From: Pseudomonas sp. H1h
GTDB taxonomy: Bacteria > Pseudomonadota > Gammaproteobacteria > Pseudomonadales > Pseudomonadaceae
Length of the DNA stretch: 39,595 nt
Direction of reading: 5' to 3'
Assembly (NCBI RefSeq): GCF_000633255.1
Contig: NZ_AYMJ01000022.1
Location: 1-39,595, forward strand
This document shows positions 7,911 to 15,741 of this stretch, piece after piece. The notes below the pieces were generated by a model. That model was not told where the DNA came from. It saw nothing but the letters and a program-made list of their open reading frames with translations, and searched no databases. The first letter of the stretch is position 1. Every line of letters starts with the position of its first letter. Both the position numbers and the translations under genes were made by a program.

Positions 7911-7932
7911 AAAACCCGCCTCAGCGGGTTTT
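7911..7932. terminator. Terminator of the second tRNA pair
   Basis: AAAACCCGC (7911-7919) pairs with GCGGGTTTT (7924-7932) with a 4-base loop. It sits in the same place relative to tRNA-Asp as the hairpin at 7540-7562. Confidence 0.8.
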
Positions 7933-7972
7933 CCGTGGTGACCTGGCGTTCAGTGGTCCAGGTGACCGAATA

Positions 7973-8049
7973 TGGCGCAGCGGACGGGACTCGAACCCGC
8001 GACCCCCGGCGTGACAGGCCGGTATTCTAACCGACTGAACTACCGCTGC
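7973..8049 (-). tRNA. tRNA-Asp (GUC), copy 2
   Basis: Identical over its 77 bases to copy 1 at 7603-7679, including the encoded CCA. It belongs to a duplicated block with near-identical flanks. Confidence 0.95.
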
Positions 8050-8068
8050 GCTAAACACTTGAAACGAA

Positions 8069-8144
8069 TGGTGGGTGATGACGGGATCGAACCGCCGACA
8101 TTCTGCTTGTAAGGCAGACGCTCTCCCAGCTGAGCTAATCACCC
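8069..8144 (-). tRNA. tRNA-Val (UAC), copy 2
   Basis: Identical over its 76 bases to copy 1 at 7699-7774. It is the first gene of the second tRNA pair. Confidence 0.95.
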
Positions 8145-8164
8145 TTCGCTTCGGTGTGGCGCGC

Positions 8165-8193
8165 ATTCTACGGAGCGACCCAACCTCTGGCAA
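8165..8193 (-). promoter_or_regulatory. Sigma70-type promoter of the second tRNA pair
   Basis: Minus-strand TTGCCA (8193-8188), 17-base spacer and TAGAAT (8170-8165), placed about 20 bases before tRNA-Val copy 2. Spacing and hexamers fit a strong stable-RNA promoter. Confidence 0.7.
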
Positions 8194-8303
8194 GCACTTT
8201 TTTAAATAATTTTCTCAGGCCTTCCAAAGGCTTAGAGAAGGGTTGGCCTATGAGACGGCGAAGACAATAATGCCCCCCTTTGTATAAAGGAGAGACTCAC
8301 CCC

Positions 8304-9224
8304 ATGTGGTTCAAAAACCTGCTTATCTATCGCCTGACCCAAGACCTGCCTGTCGATGCCGAGGCGCTGGAAACTGCACTGGCCACCAAACTGGCGCGTC
8401 CATGTGCAAGCCAGGAGTTGACCACCTACGGTTTCGTCGCGCCGTTCGGCAAGGGCGAAGATGCTCCACTGGTGCATGTCAGCGGTGACTTCCTGCTGAT
8501 CGCTGCCCGTAAAGAAGAACGCATTCTGCCGGGCAGCGTCGTGCGCGACGCGGTCAAGGAAAAGGTCGAAGAGATCGAAGCCGAGCAGATGCGTAAGGTC
8601 TATAAGAAGGAACGTGATCAGATCAAGGATGAAATCATCCAGGCCTTCCTGCCGCGCGCCTTTATCCGTCGCTCGTCGACCTTCGCCGCCATCGCGCCGA
8701 AACAGGGCCTGATTCTGGTGAACTCGGCCAGCCCGAAACGCGCCGAAGACCTGCTTTCCACTATGCGAGAAGTGCTCGGCACCCTGCCCGTCCGTCCGTT
8801 GACCGTGAAAACCGCGCCAACCGCCGTGATGACCGAATGGGTCACCACCCAGCAAGCGGCCCCGGACTTCTTTGTCCTGGACGAGTGCGAACTGCGCGAC
8901 ACCCACGAAGACGGCGGCATCGTGCGCTGCAAGCGTCAGGACCTGACCAGCGAAGAAATCCAGCTGCACCTGAGCACCGGCAAAGTGGTCACTCAACTGT
9001 CGCTGGCATGGCAGGACAAGCTGTCGTTCATGCTCGACGACAAAATGACCGTCAAACGCCTGAAGTTCGAGGACCTGCTGCAGGATCAGGCCGAACAGGA
9101 CGGTGGCGACGAGGCCCTGGGCCAACTGGACGCCAGCTTCACCCTGATGATGCTGACCTTCGGCGACTTCCTGCCGGCACTGGTTGAAGCGCTGGGTGGT
9201 GAAGAGACGCCGCAGGGCATCTAA
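8304..9224 (+). CDS. rdgC: RdgC, recombination-associated nucleoid protein
   Basis: 306 residues, beginning MWFKNLLIYRLTQDL, with AAGGAGAG upstream of ATG 8304. The full-length RdgC pattern is present: the basic/acidic helix KEKVEEIEAEQMRKVYKKER, the FLPRAFIRRSST segment and the C-terminal DASFTLMMLTFGDFLPALVE. RdgC forms a ring dimer that binds double-stranded DNA and limits RecA loading. Length matches the family. A start at 8280 in the same frame would add eight residues but lies inside the ribosome-site region. Confidence 0.95.
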   Translation: MWFKNLLIYRLTQDLPVDAEALETALATKLARPCASQELTTYGFVAPFGKGEDAPLVHVSGDFLLIAARKEERILPGSVVRDAVKEKVEEIEAEQMRKVYKKERDQIKDEIIQAFLPRAFIRRSSTFAAIAPKQGLILVNSASPKRAEDLLSTMREVLGTLPVRPLTVKTAPTAVMTEWVTTQQAAPDFFVLDECELRDTHEDGGIVRCKRQDLTSEEIQLHLSTGKVVTQLSLAWQDKLSFMLDDKMTVKRLKFEDLLQDQAEQDGGDEALGQLDASFTLMMLTFGDFLPALVEALGGEETPQGI

Positions 9225-9244
9225 CGCCCGGTGAGTTTCAAAAT

Positions 9245-9333
9245 TGTGGGAGCGAGCCTGCTCGCGAAGGCGCAGTGACAGTTAACATTAATGTGTCTGA
9301 CACTCAGCCTTCGCGAGCAGGCTCGCTCCCACA
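9245..9333. repeat. REPIN 1 (inverted REP pair)
   Basis: Inverted REP arms at 9245-9271 and 9307-9333 carry GAGCCTGCTCGCGAAGGC and its complement. Intergenic between rdgC and the BASS transporter. Confidence 0.9.
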
Positions 9334-9373
9334 TTTGGTTTTGTGGTGTTCATTCAATAATAAGGAACAAGCC

Positions 9374-10339
9374 ATGCGCGCACTGGCTGCACTGAGCCGC
9401 TTCGTCGGCAACACCTTCGCTTACTGGGTGCTGATTTTCGCTGTCGTCGCGTTCCTGCAACCGGCGTGGTTCCTGGGCCTCAAAGGCGCAATCGTACCGT
9501 TGCTGGGGCTGGTGATGTTCGGCATGGGCCTGACCCTCAAACTCGACGACTTCGCTGCCGTCGCCCGCCATCCGTGGCGCGTGGCGCTGGGCGTGGTTGC
9601 ACATTTCGTGATCATGCCCGGCGTGGCGTGGTTGCTCTGCCAGCTCTTTCATCTGCCGCCGGAAATCGCCGTCGGCGTAATTCTGGTCGGCTGCTGCCCG
9701 AGCGGTACTTCGTCCAACGTGATGACCTGGCTGGCCCGCGGCGACCTGGCACTGTCAGTAGCAATTGCTGCCGTCACCACCCTGCTCGCCCCGCTGCTGA
9801 CACCGGCGCTCATCTGGCTGCTGGCTTCGGCGTGGTTGCCGGTGTCGTTCATGGAGCTGTTCTGGTCGATCCTGCAAGTGGTGTTGCTGCCAATCGTGCT
9901 CGGCGTGGTTGCGCAACGTTTGCTCGGTGGCAAGGTGCGGCACGCAGTGGAAGTGTTGCCGCTGGTGTCGGTGGTCAGCATCGTGATCATCGTCACTGCG
10001 GTGGTGGCCGCCAGTCAGGCGAAAATCGCCGAGTCCGGGCTGTTGATCATGGCGGTGGTGATGCTGCACAACAGCTTCGGCTACTTGCTGGGCTACTTCA
10101 CCGGACGCCTGTTCAAGCTGCCACTGGCTCAGCGCAAGTCGCTGGCGCTGGAAGTCGGCATGCAGAACTCGGGACTGGGCGCGGCCCTGGCCAGTGCGCA
10201 CTTCTCGCCGCTGGCAGCGGTGCCAAGCGCGTTGTTCAGCGTCTGGCACAACATTTCCGGGGCACTGCTCTCGACGTACTTCCGGCGCATGAGCGAAAAA
10301 GAAGATCGTGAAACGGCGGCTCAACAGGCCGCCGACTGA
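9374..10339 (+). CDS. Bile acid:sodium symporter (BASS) family transporter
   Basis: 321 residues from ATG 9374 with AAGGAAC just upstream. About nine hydrophobic helices are visible. Family marks include the GLVMFGMGLTLKLDDF segment near residue 55, GCCPSGTSSNVMTWLARGDL near residue 115 and EVGMQNSGLGAALASAHF near residue 260, which correspond to the crossing-helix and sodium-site regions of BASS proteins. Substrates of bacterial members vary (organic anions, pantoate and others) and cannot be assigned here. An AATAATAA motif (9356-9363), like Crc/Hfq targets, precedes the ribosome site, which would suit carbon catabolite control. An in-frame start at 9275 lies inside REPIN 1 and is not credible. 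Confidence 0.9.
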   Translation: MRALAALSRFVGNTFAYWVLIFAVVAFLQPAWFLGLKGAIVPLLGLVMFGMGLTLKLDDFAAVARHPWRVALGVVAHFVIMPGVAWLLCQLFHLPPEIAVGVILVGCCPSGTSSNVMTWLARGDLALSVAIAAVTTLLAPLLTPALIWLLASAWLPVSFMELFWSILQVVLLPIVLGVVAQRLLGGKVRHAVEVLPLVSVVSIVIIVTAVVAASQAKIAESGLLIMAVVMLHNSFGYLLGYFTGRLFKLPLAQRKSLALEVGMQNSGLGAALASAHFSPLAAVPSALFSVWHNISGALLSTYFRRMSEKEDRETAAQQAAD

Positions 10340-10386
10340 CCTCAAAACTTGATCCCCGGATTAATGCTCGTCAATATGTTGCGCAA

Positions 10387-10439
10387 CGCGGGGACGACCC
10401 TGCGGCTCGATCGAGTTATTAATCTGGGGACGACCCCGT
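10387..10439 (+). promoter_or_regulatory. Guanidine-II (mini-ykkC) riboswitch
   Basis: Two small hairpins, each GGG(G)-ACGA-CCC(C), lie in tandem: loop ACGA at 10394-10397 (stem 10387-10404) and loop ACGA at 10430-10433 (stem about 10425-10438). Paired stem-loops with ACGR loops shortly before a ribosome site are the defining structure of the guanidine-II class. The SD GGAGG follows at 10448-10452. The downstream gene is an SMR exporter of the SugE/Gdx type, the usual partner. Guanidinium is expected to pair the hairpin loops and expose the ribosome site. Confidence 0.88.
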
Positions 10440-10458
10440 CAATCGATGGAGGTCTCTC

Positions 10459-10773
10459 ATGTCCTGGATCATTCTGTTTTTCGCCGGCTTGTTCGAGGTC
10501 GGCTGGGCCGTCGGCCTGAAATACACCGACGGTTTCACCCGCCCCCTCCCCACCGTACTGACCGTTGCGGCCATGGCTATCAGCCTTGGCCTGCTGGGCC
10601 TTGCGATGAAGGAATTACCGCTGGGCACGGCTTATGCGATCTGGACCGGGGTCGGCGCCGTGGGCACGGTGATTGCCGGGATCATTCTGTTTGGTGAGTC
10701 GATGGCGTTGATTCGCCTGGCCAGTGTGGCGTTGATCATTACCGGGTTGATTGGCCTGAAGGTCAGCGCTTAG
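10459..10773 (+). CDS. sugE: SMR-family guanidinium exporter SugE/Gdx
   Basis: 104 residues and four membrane helices, standard for SMR proteins. The conserved membrane-embedded Glu is Glu13 in FFAGLFEVGWAVGLKYTDGF, and helix 3 carries the GTAYAIWTGVGAVGTVIAG signature; the GW and KYTDGF pattern fits the SugE/Gdx branch rather than EmrE. The protein works as an antiparallel dimer exchanging guanidinium for protons. SD GGAGG is 6 bases before ATG, right behind the guanidine-II riboswitch, which strengthens the functional assignment. Confidence 0.93.
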   Translation: MSWIILFFAGLFEVGWAVGLKYTDGFTRPLPTVLTVAAMAISLGLLGLAMKELPLGTAYAIWTGVGAVGTVIAGIILFGESMALIRLASVALIITGLIGLKVSA

Positions 10774-10785
10774 GCCACTGCCCTA

Positions 10786-10848
10786 TCGCGAGCAGGCTCA
10801 CTCCTACAGAGGTATGCGTTTCAACTGTAGGAGTGAGCCTGCTCGCGA
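10786..10848. repeat. REPIN 2
   Basis: Inverted REP arms 10786-10808 and 10826-10848 with a variant tail (CACTCCTACA rather than CGCTCCCACA). Lies between sugE and the convergent acyltransferase gene and may also aid termination. Confidence 0.85.
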
Positions 10849-10869
10849 TGAGACCTTTAAAGTCAGTGA

Positions 10870-12744
10870 TTATCTGACTGCCCCACGCAACTCCCCCACC
10901 ACCCCCTGCAACTTCGCCGGTTCCGCAGCTTCCACAGCCACCGCCGAACCCGCCACCAACGTCACCCGCGACCACAACCGCTTGAACAAACCCTTGTTCG
11001 GGTCGCGACTGAAGAAACTCCCCCACAATCCCTGCAGCGCCAGCGGAATCACCGGCACCGGTGTCTCTTCGAGAATCCGAGTCAGCCCGCCCTTGAACTC
11101 ATTGATCTCACCGTCCGTGGTCAACTTGCCCTCCGGGAAGATGCACACCAGTTCGCCGTCCTTCAGATATTGGGCAATCCGGGTGAAGGCCTTTTCGTAG
11201 ATCTGGATGTCTTCGTTGCGTCCGGCAATCGGAATCGTCCCCGCCGTGCGGAAGATAAAGTTCAGTACCGGCAGGTTGTAGATCTTGTAGTACATGACAA
11301 AGCGAATCGGCCGACGCACCGCGCCGCCAATCAGTAAGGCATCAACGAACGAAACATGGTTGCACACTAGCAACGCGGCGCCTTCGTCCGGGATCGCCTC
11401 CAGGTTGCGGTGCTCGACGCGGTACATGGAATGGCTGAGCAGCCAGATCATGAAACGCATGCTGAACTCGGGAACGATCTTGAAGATGTACGCATTGACG
11501 CCGATGTTCAGCAGCGACACCACCAGGAACAACTGCGGAATCGACAGTTTGACCACGCTCAGCAACACAATCGAAACGATCGCCGACACCACCATGAACA
11601 GTGCGTTGAGAATGTTGTTGGCAGCGATCACCCGCGCCCGCTCGTTTTCGGCGGTGCGCGACTGGATCAAGGCGTACAGCGGCACAATATAGAAGCCACC
11701 AAAAATGCCGAGGCCGAGAATGTCGACCAACACCGCCCAAGTGTGCACAAAGCCCAGCACTTCAATCCAGCTGTGCCCGGTGATGCTCTCCGGGATTCCG
11801 CCGGAATGCCACCACAGCAGCAGGCCGAACACGGTCAGACCGAACGAGCCGAACGGCACCAGACCGATCTCGACTTTGCGCCCGGAGAGTTTCTCGCAAA
11901 GCATCGAACCCAGCGCAATGCCGACCGAGAACACGGTGAGAATCAGGGTGACCACGGTTTCATCGCCGTGCATCCACTCCTTGGCGTAGGCCGGGATCTG
12001 CGTCAGATAAATCGCCCCGACAAACCAGAACCACGAGTTGCCGACAATCGAACGCGACACCGCAGGCGTCTGGCCCAGACCAAGTTTGAGCGTGGCCCAG
12101 GACTGGCTGAAGATGTTCCAGTTCAGGCGCATTTCCGGCGACGCCGCTGCAGCGCGCGGAATGCTGCGACTGGCGAGGTAACCCAGCACGGCAATGCCGA
12201 CAATCGCGGTCGATACCAGCGGCGCGTAATGCGTCGAGGACATGATGACCCCGGCGCCGATGGTCCCGGCGAGAATCGCCAGGAACGTGCCCATCTCCAC
12301 CAGCCCATTGCCGCCGACCAGTTCATCCTCTCGCAGCGCCTGCGGGAGAATCGAATACTTCACCGGTCCGAACAGCGCCGAGTGGGTGCCCATGGCGAAC
12401 AGCGCCACCAGCATCAGCGACAGGTGATCGAAGAGAAAACCGATCGATCCTACGGCCATGATCGCGATTTCCGCGAGTTTGATCAGACGAATAAGCGCGT
12501 CCTTGGCAAATTTTTCCCCGAACTGCCCGGCCAGCGCCGAGAACAGAAAGAACGGCAGGATAAACAGCAGTGCACACAGGTTGACCCAGATCGAACGGTC
12601 ACCCTCGATGGTCAGTCGATAGAGAATGGCGAGAATCAGCGACTGTTTGAACACGTTGTCGTTGAAGGCGCCCAACGACTGCGTGATGAAAAAAGGCAGG
12701 AAGCGCCGGGTGCGAAGCAGGTTGAACTGTGAGGGGTGACTCAT
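10870..12744 (-). CDS. MFS transporter fused to a PlsC-type acyltransferase
   Basis: 624 residues from ATG 12744. Residues ~1-420 are an MFS domain with about twelve helices, opening with ITQSLGAFNDNVFKQSL as in LplT lysophospholipid flippases. Residues ~445-610 form a PlsC-like acyltransferase with the catalytic NHVSFVD (His463, Asp468), GTIPIAGRN and FPEGKLTTDG. In enterobacteria LplT imports lysophospholipids that Aas reacylates; here flippase and acyltransferase are one chain, without the AMP-binding acyl-ACP synthetase part. The likely role is lysophospholipid or phospholipid remodelling at the inner membrane. Transcribed alone, opposite sugE. A longer frame to 12822 has no ribosome site. 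Confidence 0.88.
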   Translation of the reverse strand: MSHPSQFNLLRTRRFLPFFITQSLGAFNDNVFKQSLILAILYRLTIEGDRSIWVNLCALLFILPFFLFSALAGQFGEKFAKDALIRLIKLAEIAIMAVGSIGFLFDHLSLMLVALFAMGTHSALFGPVKYSILPQALREDELVGGNGLVEMGTFLAILAGTIGAGVIMSSTHYAPLVSTAIVGIAVLGYLASRSIPRAAAASPEMRLNWNIFSQSWATLKLGLGQTPAVSRSIVGNSWFWFVGAIYLTQIPAYAKEWMHGDETVVTLILTVFSVGIALGSMLCEKLSGRKVEIGLVPFGSFGLTVFGLLLWWHSGGIPESITGHSWIEVLGFVHTWAVLVDILGLGIFGGFYIVPLYALIQSRTAENERARVIAANNILNALFMVVSAIVSIVLLSVVKLSIPQLFLVVSLLNIGVNAYIFKIVPEFSMRFMIWLLSHSMYRVEHRNLEAIPDEGAALLVCNHVSFVDALLIGGAVRRPIRFVMYYKIYNLPVLNFIFRTAGTIPIAGRNEDIQIYEKAFTRIAQYLKDGELVCIFPEGKLTTDGEINEFKGGLTRILEETPVPVIPLALQGLWGSFFSRDPNKGLFKRLWSRVTLVAGSAVAVEAAEPAKLQGVVGELRGAVR

Positions 12745-12841
12745 CTTCCGTGTTTCCCTGAGGTCGGTAGAGAATGGCCTGGATCTGAATATTGGAATCC
12801 CGATCCGCGATCCAGGCCACACATTACCTAAACTTTTCAGG

Positions 12842-13993
12842 TTATTTCTTCAAACCTGCAATACAAGGTGAGACAAACAGTTCACCGCGCCACGCACCTT
12901 GCACGGTGCGCTTACCGACGATCAGCCACATCACCGCCAGCAACGTCACCAGCACGCAGCCCACCACACTGAAAAAGCCGAGGTTGAGCGTGCTGGCGAG
13001 CTTGAGGGTCGCCAGCGAATAAACGCCCAGCGGGAAGGTGAAGCCCCACCAGCCAAGGTTGAACGGGATGCCATCACGCAGGTAACGCGCGGTGATCAAC
13101 AACGCCATCAACATCCACCACAAGCCGAAACCCCACAGGGTGATGCCGGCGACCAAACCAAGCCCCGCAGCGATTTCACCGATGCCCGGCAGACCGTTGG
13201 CGGCGAAGATTGCCGGTGCATCGCTGCCCAGCAGCAACATGCCCAAGGCGCCGGTGCCGATCGGGCCGAGGGCCAGCCAGCTGGAGGCGGCCATGTTTTC
13301 GTGAGGCAATTTGTGCAGGGCCATGCGCAGCAACAGGATGGTCAGGATGCTGAACGCCACCGGCAGGGAAAATGCCCAGAGCACGTAGCTGGTAGTCAGC
13401 ACCACCAGTTGCGCATGGGCGTCGGTCAGATGCGGCGCGAGCAAGCCACCGCTGGCCGCTGCCACTTCGGCCGCCACCACCGGCAGCAGCCAGACGGCGG
13501 TCATCTGATCGATGCTGTGTTCCTGCCGGGTAAACATCATGTAGGGAATCAACACGCCGCAGGCCAGCGACATCGCCACATCGAGCCACCAGAGCACTTC
13601 GGCGAGATGAATCACGCCCTCGCCCCAGCGTGGCAGACCGAACAGCAGAAAGCCGTTGATGATGGTCGCCAGGCCCATTGGAATGGTGCCGAAGAACATC
13701 GATACGGTGGAGTGACCGAAGATCCGCCGCGCCTCATCGAAGAACAGCACCCAGCGCGCGGCGTAAGCGAAGGTAAACAAGGTGAACAACAGAATGTTGA
13801 ACAACCATAGGCCTTCGGCCACCGCGTGCAACCCGGGAATCGCCACCGGCAATTGCGCCAGCGCCAGGGCCAGCACGCCGGTGCCCATGGTCGCGGCGAA
13901 CCAGTTCGGGGTGAATTGACGGATCACTTCACGCGGATGCTGAAGCTGGCTGAACGGCTTGATGCCGGGTTTGGTGCTGTTGGGGCAAGTCAT
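12842..13993 (-). CDS. TDT-family (TehA/Ssu1-like) transporter
   Basis: 383 residues with CAGGAG eight bases before ATG 13993. Ten hydrophobic segments; the start FTPNWFAATMGTGVLALALA and the later PFNLGWWGFTFPLGVYSLAT are typical of the tellurite-resistance/dicarboxylate transporter family that includes TehA, the yeast sulfite exporter Ssu1 and plant SLAC1 channels. The substrate cannot be read from sequence: sulfite, malate or another small anion are all possible. A 19-bp palindrome (14076-14094) lies in its upstream region. Confidence 0.88.
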   Translation of the reverse strand: MTCPNSTKPGIKPFSQLQHPREVIRQFTPNWFAATMGTGVLALALAQLPVAIPGLHAVAEGLWLFNILLFTLFTFAYAARWVLFFDEARRIFGHSTVSMFFGTIPMGLATIINGFLLFGLPRWGEGVIHLAEVLWWLDVAMSLACGVLIPYMMFTRQEHSIDQMTAVWLLPVVAAEVAAASGGLLAPHLTDAHAQLVVLTTSYVLWAFSLPVAFSILTILLLRMALHKLPHENMAASSWLALGPIGTGALGMLLLGSDAPAIFAANGLPGIGEIAAGLGLVAGITLWGFGLWWMLMALLITARYLRDGIPFNLGWWGFTFPLGVYSLATLKLASTLNLGFFSVVGCVLVTLLAVMWLIVGKRTVQGAWRGELFVSPCIAGLKK

Positions 13994-14075
13994 CGTGAAC
14001 TCCTGTCCTCAGGTGAGGTTGAGTCCATGGTAGAACCGAATCGAATATCTATATAACGGGTAATTTCTCTATCTG

Positions 14076-14094
14076 TTATCTAGTTCATAGATAA
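14076..14094. promoter_or_regulatory. Palindrome upstream of the TDT transporter
   Basis: TTATCTA and TAGATAA, perfect 7-base arms separated by GTTCA. It lies 83 bases upstream of the TDT start and 4 bases beyond the cupin stop. In the transporter direction a TATATAGAT stretch follows at 14054-14046, so the palindrome could be an operator near a -35 region. A role as cupin terminator is less likely because it is AT-rich. Confidence 0.4.
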
Positions 14095-14098
14095 GCGT

Positions 14099-14410
14099 CT
14101 AGACACTGCCTTCGCTCTCGATCACTAGAATCCGCGCCGCCCCCTGCGGATGCGCCACGTGCTCGGTGCCGACCGAAGCGTAGAAAATGTCCCCGACCTC
14201 TAGCAGCACCTGCTTCTCTTCACCCTGTTCGCGATAGCGCATCTGCACCTGACCATCGAGCACCACGAACACTTCCTCGCCATCGTTGACGTGCCATTTA
14301 TAGGGCTGGTCGGTCCAGTGCAGGCGCGTGGTGATGCCGTTCATGTTGGCGATGTCCAGCGCGCCCCAGGCACGCTCGGCGGTGAACGACTTGCTGCGGA
14401 TAATGTTCAT
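14099..14410 (-). CDS. Small cupin-domain protein
   Basis: 103 residues forming a single cupin barrel. Motif 1 is seen as YKWHVNDGEEVFVVLDGQVQ (His40 and Glu45/46 as likely metal ligands). Motif 2, GDIFYASVGTEHVAHPQGAA, has a His in the usual place. Cupins of this size are metal-binding enzymes or small-ligand sensors; no specific reaction is indicated. Sits between an MFS gene and the TDT transporter on the same strand, and may belong to the MFS transcript (52-base gap). Confidence 0.85.
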   Translation of the reverse strand: MNIIRSKSFTAERAWGALDIANMNGITTRLHWTDQPYKWHVNDGEEVFVVLDGQVQMRYREQGEEKQVLLEVGDIFYASVGTEHVAHPQGAARILVIESEGSV

Positions 14411-14462
14411 GTCTCGATCCGTGAAAAACAGGGCCGGCCAAGGCTAACCCAAACGGCGCCAC

Positions 14463-15650
14463 TTATGGAGCACGGCAAACCTTCGCCGCACGTGGACGCA
14501 GACTGAGCAACAGCGCGCTCGTGGCCAGCACGATCAACGCGACGCCGTAACCATCGGTGGTCGCCAGCAGGCCGTAAGTGCGGGTCAAGTGCCCGGCCAA
14601 CAACGCCGGCAGGCAGAACGCCAGATAACTCAGCGCGTAATACGCCGACATCAACCCGGCGCGCTCATGGGGCAAGGCCAACGGCACCAGGCTGCGCACC
14701 GCGCCAAGGAACCCCGAACCAAAGCCGCAACCGGCGACCAGTGTGCCGAGGAAAAACAGCGCCAGACTGGCGCTGTGCACACCAAGCAGAATCAGCAGCA
14801 CGCCGATGGGCAGCAGGCTGGCGCCGATTTGCAGGGCTCTGCTGGCGGGACGATTGCGCAAGGTAAAGATCATCAGCGCACCGGTCACGGTCAACGCCGA
14901 GACAGTCGCGCCACCGATCAGATTGGACGTCGACCCGGTAGCGGTGCGCACCAACGATGGCGCCAGCGAGGCAAAAAAACCGCCAAGGGCCCAGGTCGCG
15001 GTGTTTAGCGGCAGCACGCGCCACAAGGTCGAGCGCGCCTGAACCGGGACATGCAGGGTTGGTCGCAACGATGCCCAGGCGCCGGCTTGCGGCGTCACAC
15101 TTTCCGGCATGCGCCAGACGTACGCCGCTTGCAGTACAAACAGCCCGAGCAGCAGCCAGTAAGTCAGTTGCAACGGCGCTGGGGCGAACTCGGCCAGCAA
15201 GCCGCAGCCCATGCTGCCCAGCGCCATGCCGAGCAACGGTGCGACGCTGTTGATCAACGGCCCCTGCTGGCGATCGGTGTCGAGCAGCGTCGCACTTAAA
15301 ACCGCGGTGGCCATGCCGGTGGCAAAGCCTTGCAACACCCGCGCGCTGATCAGCCAGGCGACACTATCGGCGCTGATAAACAGCAGCATCGCCAGTGCAT
15401 TGAGCAGCACTGCGGTGAATATCACCGGTCTGCGCCCCAGATGATCGGACAGCGATCCGACCGTCAGCAGCGCTGCCAGCAAGCTCAAGGCATACACGCC
15501 GAAAATCAGGGTCAGTATCGCTGCCGAAAAATGCAGCTGATCCTGATACAGGTGATACAACGGCGTCGGCGCTGTGGAAGCAGCGAGAAAACTCAGTAAG
15601 GTGATCGCCAGAAAAATCAGGCTGCCACGGTTGGAAGCAAGGCTGGTCAT
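14463..15650 (-). CDS. MFS transporter, divergent from a TetR regulator
   Basis: 395 residues from ATG 15650 and twelve hydrophobic helices. The loop 2-3 MFS signature is SLSDHLGRRPVIF and an antiporter-type helix follows (ARVLQGFATGMATAV), pointing to drug/metabolite efflux. The start is preceded at 9 bases by GGAG that lies inside one arm of a 17-bp inverted repeat. Divergent transcription from a TetR gene is the usual arrangement for an efflux pump repressed by its neighbour. Substrate unknown. A TTG at 15665 in frame would sit within the repeat and is not preferred. Confidence 0.9.
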   Translation of the reverse strand: MTSLASNRGSLIFLAITLLSFLAASTAPTPLYHLYQDQLHFSAAILTLIFGVYALSLLAALLTVGSLSDHLGRRPVIFTAVLLNALAMLLFISADSVAWLISARVLQGFATGMATAVLSATLLDTDRQQGPLINSVAPLLGMALGSMGCGLLAEFAPAPLQLTYWLLLGLFVLQAAYVWRMPESVTPQAGAWASLRPTLHVPVQARSTLWRVLPLNTATWALGGFFASLAPSLVRTATGSTSNLIGGATVSALTVTGALMIFTLRNRPASRALQIGASLLPIGVLLILLGVHSASLALFFLGTLVAGCGFGSGFLGAVRSLVPLALPHERAGLMSAYYALSYLAFCLPALLAGHLTRTYGLLATTDGYGVALIVLATSALLLSLRPRAAKVCRAP

Positions 15651-15652
15651 GG

Positions 15653-15695
15653 GCACACTCCGCAAAAGCTAATTTTTTGCTTTTGCGGAGTGTGC
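15653..15695. promoter_or_regulatory. 17-bp perfect inverted repeat between MFS and tetR
   Basis: Arms 15653-15669 and 15679-15695 are exact reverse complements with a 9-base AT-rich loop. The MFS-proximal arm contains the GGAG ribosome site and ends two bases before the ATG. It may be a TetR-type operator pair, an mRNA hairpin hiding the ribosome site, or both. Confidence 0.8.
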
Positions 15696-15741
15696 TCTCG
15701 GCTTTGGCTTAAAGCAAATTCTTTGTGTTAAGGTCTGACGC

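Noticed and set aside
7603..8144. tRNA cluster as an integration site of a genomic island
   Set aside because: No integrase, direct attachment repeat of a tRNA 3' end, or foreign gene block is adjacent; the repeat seen is a complete tandem tRNA duplication.
9245..9333. Repeated palindromic units as a possible CRISPR array
   Set aside because: The units are inverted pairs scattered between genes, with no regular spacer array or cas genes.
11410..12732. 440-codon plus-strand frame opposite the MFS-acyltransferase gene
   Set aside because: Translation is rich in His, Gln and Arg with no recognisable fold; antisense to a confident gene.
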